A stretch of 38,229 nt of DNA from a virus, in IMG/VR virus record IMGVR_UViG_3300043773_002207, positions 1 to 38,229 of that record; one strand, written 5' to 3'. Numbering within the stretch: the first letter of the stretch is position 1; each line of letters opens with the position of its first letter. Made by a program: the position numbers and the translations under genes. Shown here one piece after another: positions 18,336 to 29,474 of the stretch. The notes beneath the pieces are model-generated. The model was not told where the DNA came from. It was given only the letters and a program-made list of their open reading frames with translations, and searched no databases.

Positions 18336-21300
18336 TCAAAAACTTTGACCCATCGACGCATAAGGATCGTTAGAAATCTTCGGAATCCCATTATATATAG
18401 TAGTGTTCATATTGCCGTTAACTAAGCCTCGTGCAGCATTATTAAACTTTTCAATCTGACCTTGATCACCTGATAAAGACACTTTATATGAATTTCCCAT
18501 TGAGTATCCAAAAGAATCAAAGGTTCCGATTTCTGGCAATCTAAATGGAACATTTTTTTCATAAGGATTGCCGCCAGGTAACAATGGCGGACCGGTAATA
18601 TCGTCAGTAGTTCTATCTCTAATTGCTGAATATGTCAAACTTCCCAAAGCCAAAGCACCTACCGCGATAGTTCCTCTTCTGAAGAGCTTATTATCAAACA
18701 TTTCTTTTAATTTAGAAATACTTAACCTTTCATACGGTACCTTTTTAACTGCCGTAGAATCATCTTCACCTAAAGATTTTAAAATTTCTGGGATAATATC
18801 TGCAGCGTCTTGAGGGACGATATCATCAGATATAGAACCTAAAGCTCTGAGATTATCTAATTCATCTGCTCCTAATTGATCATTTAAAAAAACTTCATTG
18901 ATAATTCTTACCTGATTTTCAGCTTCAGCTGCTGTAACTGGATCTATTTCAATAAGACTGGCAGAAAGATCGTCAGCAATCTCGGTACCAAGAAGCTTTC
19001 TATATATAGCCCCTTCTAGATTGTCAGATTGACCGCCTTCAATAAGCTCTCTTAAAGCTACTTCAGCCTTTTCTTTAACATTAGCCTTAGTAACAGCGTC
19101 CTCTGCCCCTAAAATATCCAAAATACTCTTTGCTGTATCATCGTTAAACTTTTCATAATATTTAGCATTCCTAAGCCGTGTTAACTTATTAAAATTTTCC
19201 CTCATCTCCAATAAACTATCTGAAACATCAGTATCCAAAGGAAAAGCTAAAGATCTAATATCTTTTTTTGTACCAAAAGTCAATTGATCAATCGCATTAA
19301 CAAGATACTCCATACTGACATTTTGTATTTTAACAGCCTCATTCATTTCAGAATAGATTTTTGTGCCAAGATAGTTTTGTAAAACATTTCTAGCTGCTTT
19401 TTCAGTTTCAGTTAAATCTTTAATCCCACCTCTATTTAATTCAATTAACTGATTAAATAAAGACTCATTTCTTTTCAAAATAGTTTGTGCTGCGGCAATA
19501 GATTCCCTATTGGTTTCGGCAGATAAAACTGCTTCATTAATACCAATATAGTTTTTCGCTTTTTTAAGTGCAGTTTCAAACATCATCTTAGCAGTAGCGC
19601 CTGCCTTATTTAATCTTGTTAAAGCTGCAGCCTGATTAGATGCATCTAAACTATAACCATTAATAAGAGCTTCTCTTAATTTTTGCGGATCTTTCTTTAC
19701 AAGTAATTGACTTAATGTTTCGGCTTCCTTAATAACATCTTCTGGAGAGATAGCAAAATTCTGAGCTACAGCGTCATTTAAACCTTGAGTAATTCCTCTA
19801 ATAAGAACTTCAGAATCAAGTTTTCCGAGCCTTTTACCCTCAAGCATCAGTTTATCAATACCTATGTCTGATCCAGTAGCTCTTGCAAAACCGATAACTT
19901 TACCAATACCTTCTATCATTCCCTCGCCAAGAGAATCAAGAGTCACATCTTTAGCAGACTTACCTAAAAACTTTGCAAGTTTTTCCTCATCTACATTTAA
20001 AGAATTATTTATTCGGTTTATTAACTCGATATTAAATTCTTTAACACCAGAGAAATCGACCGAAAGGTCAATACCTTGCTCTTGGGCAATCAGTAAAAGT
20101 TTCTGATTTTCAGTCATATACTTTTTCATACGATTATCAGTAATACCAGCTAATATATCTTCATATTGAGAAAGTATATTTCCAGCAAACATCGACCTGT
20201 TAACAAACACACCAAGAATACCGCCAGTTTGTTTAGTCTTACTCTCAACAGCAATTTCATAGGCCGTTGTAAGGATTGCTCTCCTTGTAGGATCCGCCTC
20301 ATATCCTTTACCAAGAATCGCCATCATCTCTTCAAAATTTGAAGCTTTAGATAATTGATCTACTAAAGCTCCCGTAACTCCATGAGTTTCCACAGCCTTC
20401 ATAATCTGCTTACTAAGATCAAACGCACCTGAATCCAATACAGCTTTTATAGCTAAAGGATTACTATATCGAGGAATAATTTTTTCATAATTTAATCCAA
20501 GAGTACGAGATAGTTCCGGAGTTATTTGTAAAGAAGAAGAACCATGTTTTCTAATAAAATCAATTTCACCTCTAGTTAATGACGCAATGTTTCTATTTGA
20601 TTTCTCATAAATGTCAACTAGAGTTGCCTCAAGATCATCTGATTTTAAAAATCCTGGACCAATAGCTTTTCCATCCAAAATGCCTTGAATCATTCCAAAA
20701 TTTCGGCGCTGTTTTGGATCTAAATTACCTGATAACAATCCCTGGTTAAGTGATTTTCTAAAATATGAATTATCAAATAGTGATTGAATAGTCTCATAAT
20801 CTAAATCTGGCCGTATAAACATGAATTCTTCAGGACCTGAAGGTTGACGGAACAGATAGTAGCCTAATCGCTTCTTTCCTTGATTGTCTACATATGTTCT
20901 AACTCTGGGAACACCTTTATCATCTAAGTCGAAACCGCCCAAAGAGTGTCTAAATTCCCCAATTGCTTGTGCAGAAAATAGTAACTTATGATCTTTTACT
21001 CTAAATTTTAGAATATCTTTATCGATATCAATGACATTACCTTCATGCATGATTCCAGCTAATTTTTCAAAACCAGTACCTAAAGATGGGATACCATTTT
21101 TTTGACCACCTAAAATAGCTTCTGTGTCCAAAGCAAATCTGTAGGCATCAGGCATGACTGCTTGAATGAATCCACCCTTTTCTCTATATGCCTCAGTGGC
21201 CAATAACGAACTTAATGCATTAAGCATCTCCGGAGCTTGATTTGGCTTAACCCCACTCTGGTATAACTCCAAAACCTTTTGAGCATACTGTCTGTTTCGC

Positions 21301-22946
21301 ATAGCTGAATAACGCATTTCTGATGGAACTAAATCTATATCCATTTCCGAAGTGCGTTTTAACTGCTTTAAAATCTTATTCGGTAGTTCATTACTTTCAA
21401 TAATTGCTTCGAACTCTGAAACTGTTTCGCGTGCACGCTGTCCAATCATAGCCAAAGTTTGATCGTCGCCAAACAATTTTGGATGAAATGCTGCCATTAC
21501 CTCATCGACAAATACTCTCTCGCGAGTATCGCCAATACCACTCAAAAGTAAAGATTCGACACCTCCAGCTAAATTTGATTCACCCTTCAGCCCAAATTTA
21601 CTAACAATCATTGAATAACGATCTAGTGCGTTATCAAAACCTGCTACTTGAAAAGCAGTCTTGATATTTCCAACTCCAGGAATATTACCTCTACCTGTAA
21701 TTTGATATAAAGAGTTATTTTCAATATTTTTAATTTGAGAACTTATTTCACTCATCCTGATTTTTGCTTCATCAGTATTTAAATTCTTTAATTTTTTAAG
21801 TTCTTTTCTTAAAGTACCGACATACTTTTTAAGATTTTTTTCATTCAATAAATCTGAACCATCATATCCATATTCAATACTTTGGAAAATATTATCTACT
21901 AATAATTGCCTTCCTGCATCTCCTCTAGCAAAATTATTCTTCAAATGCTTTGCTAGAGCGTTTGATTTCCATTCGCCAGCCGCAACGCCTGTAGAATCAA
22001 AAGTAGAAATAGTAGCTTTAAGTTCTTGAACAAGTTTTGGATCTGCATCATCAATAATTCTTCCAAAGAAAGATGATGGATCAAGATTTTTGTAAACCGC
22101 TCTTAGATCATTGTCTAACATATCAAATTTCCCAGCATACTTCATCAACAGTTCGTACTGTGGATCTAATATGAGGGCGGATTGTCTCAATGATTTTTGG
22201 CCACCCATAAACTTTTTTAATTCAGACCCAGCCAAAGAAATATCACGATCAGAAATAAAACCTCTTTCACGTTTACCGACTTTGGCAAGTTTATCAATTA
22301 ATTTTTTAGAATCTCCAGTTCTTAATATCTCACCAAAAACTCCTGGACTCAGTTGATCATGTCCGGCAGTGGCTAAAAGCAGATTTGCCTGATATTTATT
22401 TAAAGTTTGTTTACCAGTCCTAAACTGCAGCACTCTGGCACCGTCATCAGAAAGAATACTGATACCATTAATCAAACCATTCTCTCTCATCTTTTCTATA
22501 CTCTCAACAAGAGTAGCCATTCCGCCTTGACTTTTTCCCATCATTAAAATATCTAATTTTAGATCTTTTAGTTCTGGAATACTAATTCCTGCGGATTCAA
22601 AAAGTTGCCTATCTCTACTATTTAAGTTTTGGACTTTATTATAAATAGATTCATAAATAGAAGCTGGAGTATTTACTTTAGATCCAGCTCTAATTAAATC
22701 TGGTGCCATCTGAAATTCAAAAATTTGACTGACATGCGTCGAAGCAGCTTCGCCAATTGCTTCGTTTAAACTTTCAAAACTTTTACCAATAATAGGAACT
22801 TGAAATTTAACTTTTTGACCATCTAAAACAACTTTAATAACACCGCCTCTACCGAATGAAGTAGATCTAACTGCAGATTTAGCTGCAGATAGTCTTTCAC
22901 CGACAGTTGCGTACATGTTATTATCAAAAATTAAAGATTCAAACAT
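18336..22946 (-). CDS. Large tail-interior or tape-measure-region protein, function unknown
   Basis: The 1536-residue protein is mostly predicted helical, with charged heptad-like stretches such as those near residues 375-410 (TLRKELKKLKNLNTDEAKIR). One clear hydrophobic segment, TIAVGALALGSLTYSAI at about residues 1422-1438, lies near the C-terminus and is followed by a Pro/Gly-rich tail. No enzyme family is evident. It starts directly after the stop of the 2170-residue gene and uses a GGGAG ribosome binding site inside that gene's end, so the two are probably coupled. It could be a second tape-measure subunit, an ejected internal protein, or a hub-proximal plug that enters the membrane. The helical content and late hydrophobic segment are common in tape-measure proteins, but that does not decide between these options. 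Confidence 0.6.
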   Translation of the reverse strand: MFESLIFDNNMYATVGERLSAAKSAVRSTSFGRGGVIKVVLDGQKVKFQVPIIGKSFESLNEAIGEAASTHVSQIFEFQMAPDLIRAGSKVNTPASIYESIYNKVQNLNSRDRQLFESAGISIPELKDLKLDILMMGKSQGGMATLVESIEKMRENGLINGISILSDDGARVLQFRTGKQTLNKYQANLLLATAGHDQLSPGVFGEILRTGDSKKLIDKLAKVGKRERGFISDRDISLAGSELKKFMGGQKSLRQSALILDPQYELLMKYAGKFDMLDNDLRAVYKNLDPSSFFGRIIDDADPKLVQELKATISTFDSTGVAAGEWKSNALAKHLKNNFARGDAGRQLLVDNIFQSIEYGYDGSDLLNEKNLKKYVGTLRKELKKLKNLNTDEAKIRMSEISSQIKNIENNSLYQITGRGNIPGVGNIKTAFQVAGFDNALDRYSMIVSKFGLKGESNLAGGVESLLLSGIGDTRERVFVDEVMAAFHPKLFGDDQTLAMIGQRARETVSEFEAIIESNELPNKILKQLKRTSEMDIDLVPSEMRYSAMRNRQYAQKVLELYQSGVKPNQAPEMLNALSSLLATEAYREKGGFIQAVMPDAYRFALDTEAILGGQKNGIPSLGTGFEKLAGIMHEGNVIDIDKDILKFRVKDHKLLFSAQAIGEFRHSLGGFDLDDKGVPRVRTYVDNQGKKRLGYYLFRQPSGPEEFMFIRPDLDYETIQSLFDNSYFRKSLNQGLLSGNLDPKQRRNFGMIQGILDGKAIGPGFLKSDDLEATLVDIYEKSNRNIASLTRGEIDFIRKHGSSSLQITPELSRTLGLNYEKIIPRYSNPLAIKAVLDSGAFDLSKQIMKAVETHGVTGALVDQLSKASNFEEMMAILGKGYEADPTRRAILTTAYEIAVESKTKQTGGILGVFVNRSMFAGNILSQYEDILAGITDNRMKKYMTENQKLLLIAQEQGIDLSVDFSGVKEFNIELINRINNSLNVDEEKLAKFLGKSAKDVTLDSLGEGMIEGIGKVIGFARATGSDIGIDKLMLEGKRLGKLDSEVLIRGITQGLNDAVAQNFAISPEDVIKEAETLSQLLVKKDPQKLREALINGYSLDASNQAAALTRLNKAGATAKMMFETALKKAKNYIGINEAVLSAETNRESIAAAQTILKRNESLFNQLIELNRGGIKDLTETEKAARNVLQNYLGTKIYSEMNEAVKIQNVSMEYLVNAIDQLTFGTKKDIRSLAFPLDTDVSDSLLEMRENFNKLTRLRNAKYYEKFNDDTAKSILDILGAEDAVTKANVKEKAEVALRELIEGGQSDNLEGAIYRKLLGTEIADDLSASLIEIDPVTAAEAENQVRIINEVFLNDQLGADELDNLRALGSISDDIVPQDAADIIPEILKSLGEDDSTAVKKVPYERLSISKLKEMFDNKLFRRGTIAVGALALGSLTYSAIRDRTTDDITGPPLLPGGNPYEKNVPFRLPEIGTFDSFGYSMGNSYKVSLSGDQGQIEKFNNAARGLVNGNMNTTIYNGIPKISNDPYASMGQSF

Positions 22947-25900
22947 TTATTGAACTCCCGCAAAAACATCAATTTGCTGACTACCAAAAGGATTAATAAC
23001 TGGAGTTACAGTACCAGATATACCCATACCAGACATTAAAGATCTTAACCTAGTAGTAACATCTGTTCTATCTGACTGCATATTAAATGTAGGATAACTC
23101 GGATTTACTAAATTAGCTTCTTTTATCTGTTGCGGATAATATCCCATTTGAGACATTTGCAATCCCATAGATTGACCAATCTTAATTTTTACACTATCAA
23201 TATTAGTATTTGGAAGCCACCCTTCCCAAGAAGCGTCGGGCAATTCGTGTCTACTGAAATAATCCGCTAACTCTGGTCGCTTTTCTATATTCATCCCCCA
23301 CGCAGCCTGATATAACCTTCTTTCAAGCCTTCCAGAAGTGGACAATATCTTTTCTCTATCTTCACCAGTTGCATTAATCATGGCTTTGAAATGTTCCCTT
23401 TTTCTTTTAGGAACAGCTAAAGAAACCATATCCATTCTAGCTCTATCGCCTTGGAGCCTACTTAAATCCATACCATACATTGTTCTGCCCGCTGCAGATG
23501 CAAATTCTGCCGCAGCGCCAGAATCCCCAGCTTCTTTTGCTTGTGCTGCAAGCCTGCTATTTTTAACATAATTTAAAATATCAGTATACTCTTCAAGAGC
23601 TAACTGCTTTTTTCTTTCTAAAGGAATAAATCTTTCACCAGTAACAGCTTCAGAAACTTGACTAGCTATACTTGAACTTAAACCTGTCACAGTACCGAGT
23701 GTAGACCCAAAAAGTTTAGCTCTAGGAGTTCTGCCAAACATGCCACCAATGACAGCTAAAGATGCTGCTGCTGTAATTGGATTTGATTGACTTGCTTCAT
23801 AAACCATAGGTTTAATATAGCTTTCAAAAGGCCGTTGCCACTCAGGAAACGTTGAACCGTAAATATTGTTCCGCTCCCAGTCTTCAAGAGCTGTTTTTTT
23901 ACCAAATAATTTATTGGCAACGAAGTTATCAGAGTGGGCGATTAGTTCGCCAGCTCTTTTAAGCTGGAACATAGCTGGCCTCATACCCAATTCTTCAGCA
24001 GAAGAGTTCTTATACTTATAGTCTGAAAACTCATATTTCTGAGTTGTCTTTTCAACTTGATCTCGTATCTCTTTGATCTTCAATCGTTCTTCTGCAGAAA
24101 GATTTCTTTGATTCAAAGTTGCATTGACATTCTTATATTGCTGTGAATAAGGGGCGACATCTCCAAGTATTTCTAGCTGATTTATTAAACCATATCTACC
24201 TGTTTCATCAGATGTGATTTTATTAAATCTTTCATATCCAACACCAGGTAATCTAATTTCACCTTCTTGTATTTTTGTAAATGGATCGCCTCTAGTAAAA
24301 TCTGTGAAATACTCAGCACCAGGTAAAAATGGATACTGCTTACCCATTAAGTTCTGTATTGGGTTAATATAATCAATACCAGTTCTTTCCTTTGGAATGA
24401 ATCTACGTACGATTTCCGAAAATTCAACATTACCAATACCGGTTTGACTTGGCAAAGGTATGTCGCCTAAACCGCCAAGATTCAAATCCCAAAAAGCCCT
24501 GCCAGAACCATAGGCTTTGCTGGCAGATTGTAATACTGATCTTTGTGGCTCAAAATCGCTTTGACCGAAACCAAAAGATTCTCTTAGTGCACCAAATGCA
24601 AATCCATAAATACCTAACATTTCTTGAACCCTATACGCAGTTTCAGATGATTGAGCATAGGTAGATCCTGGCATTATTGGCGATCCTGCGGCAATAATTT
24701 CTGGATTCATAACACCTCTGACTTTAGGCGGTCCAAACTGGTACGCCGACAAGTAGTTGCTATTTATGTTTGAAATACTTTGTGTTACCATTCCGCCAGC
24801 CATATTAGTACTACCTGCTCTAGCGGCAAGATTTGAGTTTGCAGCTGAAATAGTTGAAGCGACCTGACCAGATGAACCGCCTCTATAAGATCCAATGCCT
24901 CCACCAAAACCTTGACCATATCCTCCATAGCTAATTTTGCGAGGATCATATCCAGGACTAGAATAACCTACTGAACTATATGCGCCAGACTGTCCAACTG
25001 GCAAATAAGAAGCTAGACCTTCAGAAACTTCTTGCTCATGCATTAGAACTTGTGGCTTTAAAACTCTTCCCACAGTGGCGTTTAAGATAGGCGTTATTGG
25101 GCCAAACGGACCAGTAAAATACTCACCACTTACTGGGTAGGGTCTTTCATTGTAATGTTTTCTTTCAAATCGATATGGATCAAACGGTCTAAGTGGCGAA
25201 ATGTCATTATAGAATAAAAACTTTTCAGCGGGACTACCATATGTGTCGCTGGTAAACATAGCTCCGCCTTGAAGCTTTCTATACCAAGATGGCCTATAGT
25301 ACATTACTTTTCCACCAACGAATGGCTGATTACCTAAAGGCCAAAAACGACCCTGTCTAATAGGAACTTTCCCTTCGACAAGTTGCTCTTTCTTTTCTTC
25401 GTAAGTCATTCCGCCAGGAGTCAAGCCAGCACCTAACGCCTGAGCCTCAACCGCGCCTCTAGCAACTGCCCCCAACATTAAAGGTGAATAAACTCTTTCA
25501 CCGCGATCATCTCTATCATTAACCATACCACCAAGAGTTCTGTCAACAGTTAAAGCTGTAGTGCCCGCTGCGTACAGCGGTAAAACTCTTTTCATAACCA
25601 TGCCTCTGGCAAATAGATCTAAAGGCCCTTTAAAATCTGTAACATTAAGTTGCAAACCAACTGAACCAAAATACCTATTTAAGCGTTCAACGCCTTGAGA
25701 TGCAGCAATGCTTAATCCGGAGAAACCTTCTGGATCAGAATAGGTAGTCAAACCTAATGCGCTCTTAGTTGCTGCATAAGGATTTCTTCCAAAGACTGTG
25801 CCAAATGTCGGCACAGCGGTGACTGATTGACCAGAACCTAAAGGATCAATTGCTAGATCACTGGTTTGGTACTTTGCAAACTCATACCTTCTTGCAAAAG

Positions 25901-28900
25901 GTGCAATAAGAGGAGAAAATTTTCTACTCATAGTTCCAGATACTTGGCCAATAGTGCCATTAACAAAAGGATCAAATAGACTCTCTAATCCTTTGCGACT
26001 ATTTGAAAACGCAGTGGCTGCCGCTTTAGCGCTAGTAAAAACATCTACTTTATTAGAATAAGTTTTAAACGCGGAATAGTTCATGAGCGATGCTAAACCA
26101 GCAGCTTGCGCCTCAATCATTTGTGACTTACTGATCACACCACTCTTTTGTAATTTATTTACAGCATTTATGACTTCAATAAAAATATCATTGCCCTGTA
26201 AATTTTGTGTAGCCTGATTAACTGTTCCAATATATCTAAAGATTTCCTCTCTTAACTCATCCAATCTAGTTGTGATAGTTGGTGAAGTTTTAGAAAGTTG
26301 AGAAACACTATCTAAATTAGATTGATCTAACAAGTTACTAATTCTAGATTTTGCTGTCTTAATTACTTTTGGATCAATATTCTGCGCTCTTAAGTTTTTT
26401 TCAATTGAGGTGCTTGCTTGCAAAATCTGCTCAGCGAATTCAACAGCTTCTTTTGAAGAAGTTATTGATGATGCTCCACGTCCTAAAAGTTGAAAAAGTT
26501 GTGGATTCTGCTTTTCTAATTCAGCCATCACTTTAGGTGAAGTACCAAATTTAGAAACAGTATCAAAAAATTCACTATATGATTTTAAGAATTGAGGATC
26601 GTTAACATCAAAATTTTGAGATTGCAATCGTTTTGCAATGTTAATTAGATTGTTAGGATCTTTTCGTCTTTGCGAGAATCTCTTAAGAGCACCGAATAAA
26701 GAGTTTGGCTGTTCAGGATCAACACTTAAATGCTTTCTTAGACCACGAAACTTCTTATCGATACCTCCACCAATTTCATCAGTAGTAAAACCTTGTTCAC
26801 CACTTGCATATCGTGTATGCCTAGTCAAAAGATCTGCACTATTACTTGGCATCGCTCGATAAAGTCCAGGTAACGTTGTTCCATAGACTTGATCTGCTCC
26901 AGGCATTCCTTCAAATCTAATTAATTTACCTTTAGTTCCTTTAGATTTCGCCCAAAGATAAAAATCTGCTCTTGTTTGATTCTTTTCCGCACCTAAAAAT
27001 GGTTGTACAGATCTAGAAGAAATATATTGCACTGGAGATCTTTTGGACATCTCGGCAAAAGAATTATAACCAAAAAGGTCAGTTGGATTAAAGCCTAAGA
27101 TTGGGATTTTAAACTCACTAGCAAAAAAATTAGCTGCACGAGTAAAGGTAGATTTTATAGAGGTAAAGTCGACAATTTCGCCAGCTTTAGTTTTATAAAC
27201 GCCATCTAGTCTGGAGATTACAGCAGAGATGCCTATTGGTTCATCCATGCTTTGTCTACCAGCTAGAGCGCCAATTATTTTTCTTTCATCTTCTCTCATG
27301 TGAGAGAAGCGTCCCTTATCAAAGGCTTCAGAAATACTTAATGGTTGAAGGCCAAAAAGGTTATATCCACCACCAAAAACACCTGATGTCATTTTTTTAT
27401 TTCTAATTAAAAATGCTCTTAAATCAGTAAAGTTATTTGGATCAATACCGCGACTTGCTAACTGCTTATTAATCAAACTATCAGCAAAAGCTAAGCCATC
27501 ATCATCTGCTAATTTAATACCAAGAGTTTGTGCTGTTTTTCTTTGTAAGAAGTTTTGTTTTGCATAAGTATTTGGTTGAATATAATCTTGGAATAAAGCT
27601 TTTTTAGGCTTTAAAACACCTTCACCGATATTTAACAAATCGGATCTATACATCTTATTCCACTGGCTAGCAGTTTTATTTCTTAAAGTTTTTTGAAATT
27701 CTCTTGTAACAAAAATATCTCTAGCATCATCAATAGATTGTTTTAAAACATTTGGTTGCAGAGACTCAGATAAACTTTTACCATTTCGGATGCCCCCATA
27801 CCTTTTTAGTACTTGCCCGAAAAAATCATCTGATGCGCTAGCTGCCGAATTAGCTGACGGGTAAATTTTAGTTTTACCAATTGTAAAAATAGTTGTAGAA
27901 TCAGCACCGGAAGTTGGTATACGAACTTTTGCATTATTAACAAATTTATTAATTTCAGCAGGATCAATTCCTAAATTTTTTGAAATTAATTGCTTTTCAA
28001 TTAGATCTTTAAAAGCTGTTTGTTGCTGACCTAGAAAGAATTCAGATCTTTTGAAAGAAGAGTTATCAGGACCGCCACCACCAAGAATTCTCATCCCTTC
28101 AGCAAAAGAAGAAAGTCTACTTGAATGCATAGACTGTATTCTGTTAATTGCTTTACTTAAAGAGTCTTCAGTAACTGAAATTCTTTTAGTATTCGAAATT
28201 ACCTTATTAAATGCAATAGAGCTTTCCATTGCATCATATGCTTTACCTATAAGTCGGAATTCATCTCTGCCAGCCTTAACTGCACCAGGCATACCTTTAA
28301 ATGAGGGTGCGAGTTCAAAAATTGAAGCGTACTTCATTGAACCGTCATCATATCCGCCAAATATCGATTTAAAAGTAGTTTTAGCTATTTCCATTCTACT
28401 AGACGTTTGCGCTCTAGTTTTATTGATTGCAGATCCAACACCGCTTCTTAGTTGTGAAAGATTTTGGACAAACTCATTTTGGTTTTTATACGCATCCGTT
28501 GCAGCAGATAGTGCGCTAGAGGTTTGTGCAGATTTTTTTAGAAACTTATTAGTTACACTAGCAAAATCTTGACCGACTTCTGAAAGAATATCAGATAAAT
28601 CAGTAAAACCTTTATAGGCGGCTTTTTGATATGGGGTTATCCTCCTCATATCATTTACAGCATACTTTAACGAGTGCAAAGAATTTTTTGCCTGATTTGC
28701 AGTTGCTCCCGCGAATTCAAATGGCAGCATCATAGTAGCAATATTTGTTAAAGAGGTTTTAGTAAAATCAGCTACAACGTCAACAGGATTATACCAATTT
28801 ACTTTACGCTTTGATTCGTCTCTATTTCCAAATAGTGGATCGGTTACGACCCTCTGCACACCATACATCGCCGGAAGCTCATACGGGAGCCTCCTACCGG

Positions 28901-29459
28901 CTCTAATTAACCTCTGCTGAAGCTCATCTCTATAAGACCAAACTGCTGCAGACGTTTCCTGTAAAAAATCCGCACCAGCATCTTGAATATCTTGATTCGT
29001 AAAAAACTTATATCCATGGATCTCATCCACACTGCCAGTGGTTAAAGTCGGTCCATGTTTTCCAGGAAGTTCAAAAACGATTTTACTATAAGGATCTTCT
29101 GTTCCAACAGATCTACTTAAACCCTGTAATTCATCTAAATGTCTACGTATATCAGTAACAGATTTAACAATAGATGTAGAAAAATTAGACTCACCTAACT
29201 TAGCTGCATTATCAGCGCCATCTTGTAAATATTTAGCGAGTTTTAATCCACCCTTTTTAACAACTTTAGAGGCAACCATCGTTCCTGCCATAGTCGCAGC
29301 AGAAACCGCAAAGAAGCGCATGATTGGGTGTCCATTTAAAGCACTGGCAATATAGCCAGAGTTAGGGGCTACGCCCTCTTTTTCGCCCTCATTTGTAGGG
29401 ACATCTCTAGATGTTACACTAAAGCCTAAACTATGATTTGGACCAGGATCACGCAACAT
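22947..29459 (-). CDS. Tape-measure protein candidate
   Basis: At 2170 residues this is the second-largest protein and follows two assembly chaperones, the usual place for the tail tape measure. The N-terminus has a hydrophobic segment (about 45-67, FFAVSAATMAGTMVASKVV). Long helical, Lys/Ser/Ala-rich stretches fill about 80-1250. A more globular, aromatic region follows at about 1340-1480 (motifs such as ERKHYNERPYPVSGEYF). A Gly/Tyr/Ser-rich low-complexity stretch occupies about 1487-1533, and two Gly/Ala-rich hydrophobic segments lie at about 1890-1943. By the rule of thumb of about 0.15 nm per residue, the full length would span roughly 325 nm if fully extended. The globular part argues that only some of it is a ruler. 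The start has a GGAG ribosome binding site. Tape-measure assignment rests mainly on position, size and helicity. Confidence 0.65.
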   Translation of the reverse strand: MLRDPGPNHSLGFSVTSRDVPTNEGEKEGVAPNSGYIASALNGHPIMRFFAVSAATMAGTMVASKVVKKGGLKLAKYLQDGADNAAKLGESNFSTSIVKSVTDIRRHLDELQGLSRSVGTEDPYSKIVFELPGKHGPTLTTGSVDEIHGYKFFTNQDIQDAGADFLQETSAAVWSYRDELQQRLIRAGRRLPYELPAMYGVQRVVTDPLFGNRDESKRKVNWYNPVDVVADFTKTSLTNIATMMLPFEFAGATANQAKNSLHSLKYAVNDMRRITPYQKAAYKGFTDLSDILSEVGQDFASVTNKFLKKSAQTSSALSAATDAYKNQNEFVQNLSQLRSGVGSAINKTRAQTSSRMEIAKTTFKSIFGGYDDGSMKYASIFELAPSFKGMPGAVKAGRDEFRLIGKAYDAMESSIAFNKVISNTKRISVTEDSLSKAINRIQSMHSSRLSSFAEGMRILGGGGPDNSSFKRSEFFLGQQQTAFKDLIEKQLISKNLGIDPAEINKFVNNAKVRIPTSGADSTTIFTIGKTKIYPSANSAASASDDFFGQVLKRYGGIRNGKSLSESLQPNVLKQSIDDARDIFVTREFQKTLRNKTASQWNKMYRSDLLNIGEGVLKPKKALFQDYIQPNTYAKQNFLQRKTAQTLGIKLADDDGLAFADSLINKQLASRGIDPNNFTDLRAFLIRNKKMTSGVFGGGYNLFGLQPLSISEAFDKGRFSHMREDERKIIGALAGRQSMDEPIGISAVISRLDGVYKTKAGEIVDFTSIKSTFTRAANFFASEFKIPILGFNPTDLFGYNSFAEMSKRSPVQYISSRSVQPFLGAEKNQTRADFYLWAKSKGTKGKLIRFEGMPGADQVYGTTLPGLYRAMPSNSADLLTRHTRYASGEQGFTTDEIGGGIDKKFRGLRKHLSVDPEQPNSLFGALKRFSQRRKDPNNLINIAKRLQSQNFDVNDPQFLKSYSEFFDTVSKFGTSPKVMAELEKQNPQLFQLLGRGASSITSSKEAVEFAEQILQASTSIEKNLRAQNIDPKVIKTAKSRISNLLDQSNLDSVSQLSKTSPTITTRLDELREEIFRYIGTVNQATQNLQGNDIFIEVINAVNKLQKSGVISKSQMIEAQAAGLASLMNYSAFKTYSNKVDVFTSAKAAATAFSNSRKGLESLFDPFVNGTIGQVSGTMSRKFSPLIAPFARRYEFAKYQTSDLAIDPLGSGQSVTAVPTFGTVFGRNPYAATKSALGLTTYSDPEGFSGLSIAASQGVERLNRYFGSVGLQLNVTDFKGPLDLFARGMVMKRVLPLYAAGTTALTVDRTLGGMVNDRDDRGERVYSPLMLGAVARGAVEAQALGAGLTPGGMTYEEKKEQLVEGKVPIRQGRFWPLGNQPFVGGKVMYYRPSWYRKLQGGAMFTSDTYGSPAEKFLFYNDISPLRPFDPYRFERKHYNERPYPVSGEYFTGPFGPITPILNATVGRVLKPQVLMHEQEVSEGLASYLPVGQSGAYSSVGYSSPGYDPRKISYGGYGQGFGGGIGSYRGGSSGQVASTISAANSNLAARAGSTNMAGGMVTQSISNINSNYLSAYQFGPPKVRGVMNPEIIAAGSPIMPGSTYAQSSETAYRVQEMLGIYGFAFGALRESFGFGQSDFEPQRSVLQSASKAYGSGRAFWDLNLGGLGDIPLPSQTGIGNVEFSEIVRRFIPKERTGIDYINPIQNLMGKQYPFLPGAEYFTDFTRGDPFTKIQEGEIRLPGVGYERFNKITSDETGRYGLINQLEILGDVAPYSQQYKNVNATLNQRNLSAEERLKIKEIRDQVEKTTQKYEFSDYKYKNSSAEELGMRPAMFQLKRAGELIAHSDNFVANKLFGKKTALEDWERNNIYGSTFPEWQRPFESYIKPMVYEASQSNPITAAASLAVIGGMFGRTPRAKLFGSTLGTVTGLSSSIASQVSEAVTGERFIPLERKKQLALEEYTDILNYVKNSRLAAQAKEAGDSGAAAEFASAAGRTMYGMDLSRLQGDRARMDMVSLAVPKRKREHFKAMINATGEDREKILSTSGRLERRLYQAAWGMNIEKRPELADYFSRHELPDASWEGWLPNTNIDSVKIKIGQSMGLQMSQMGYYPQQIKEANLVNPSYPTFNMQSDRTDVTTRLRSLMSGMGISGTVTPVINPFGSQQIDVFAGVQ

Positions 29460-29474
29460 TTAAATCTCCAAAAA

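Noticed and set aside
20900-20945. The DLDDKG motif in the 1536-residue protein as the DxDGD centre of a virion RNA polymerase
   Set aside because: Only Asp673 and Asp675 fit; the third position is Lys677, and no second barrel or conserved lysine pattern could be made out. A structure search of residues 600-1000 would decide.
28051-28572. A 173-codon open frame on the plus strand
   Set aside because: It is antisense to the tape-measure candidate, and its hydrophobic, Leu/Ser-rich translation looks like the complement of helical coding sequence.
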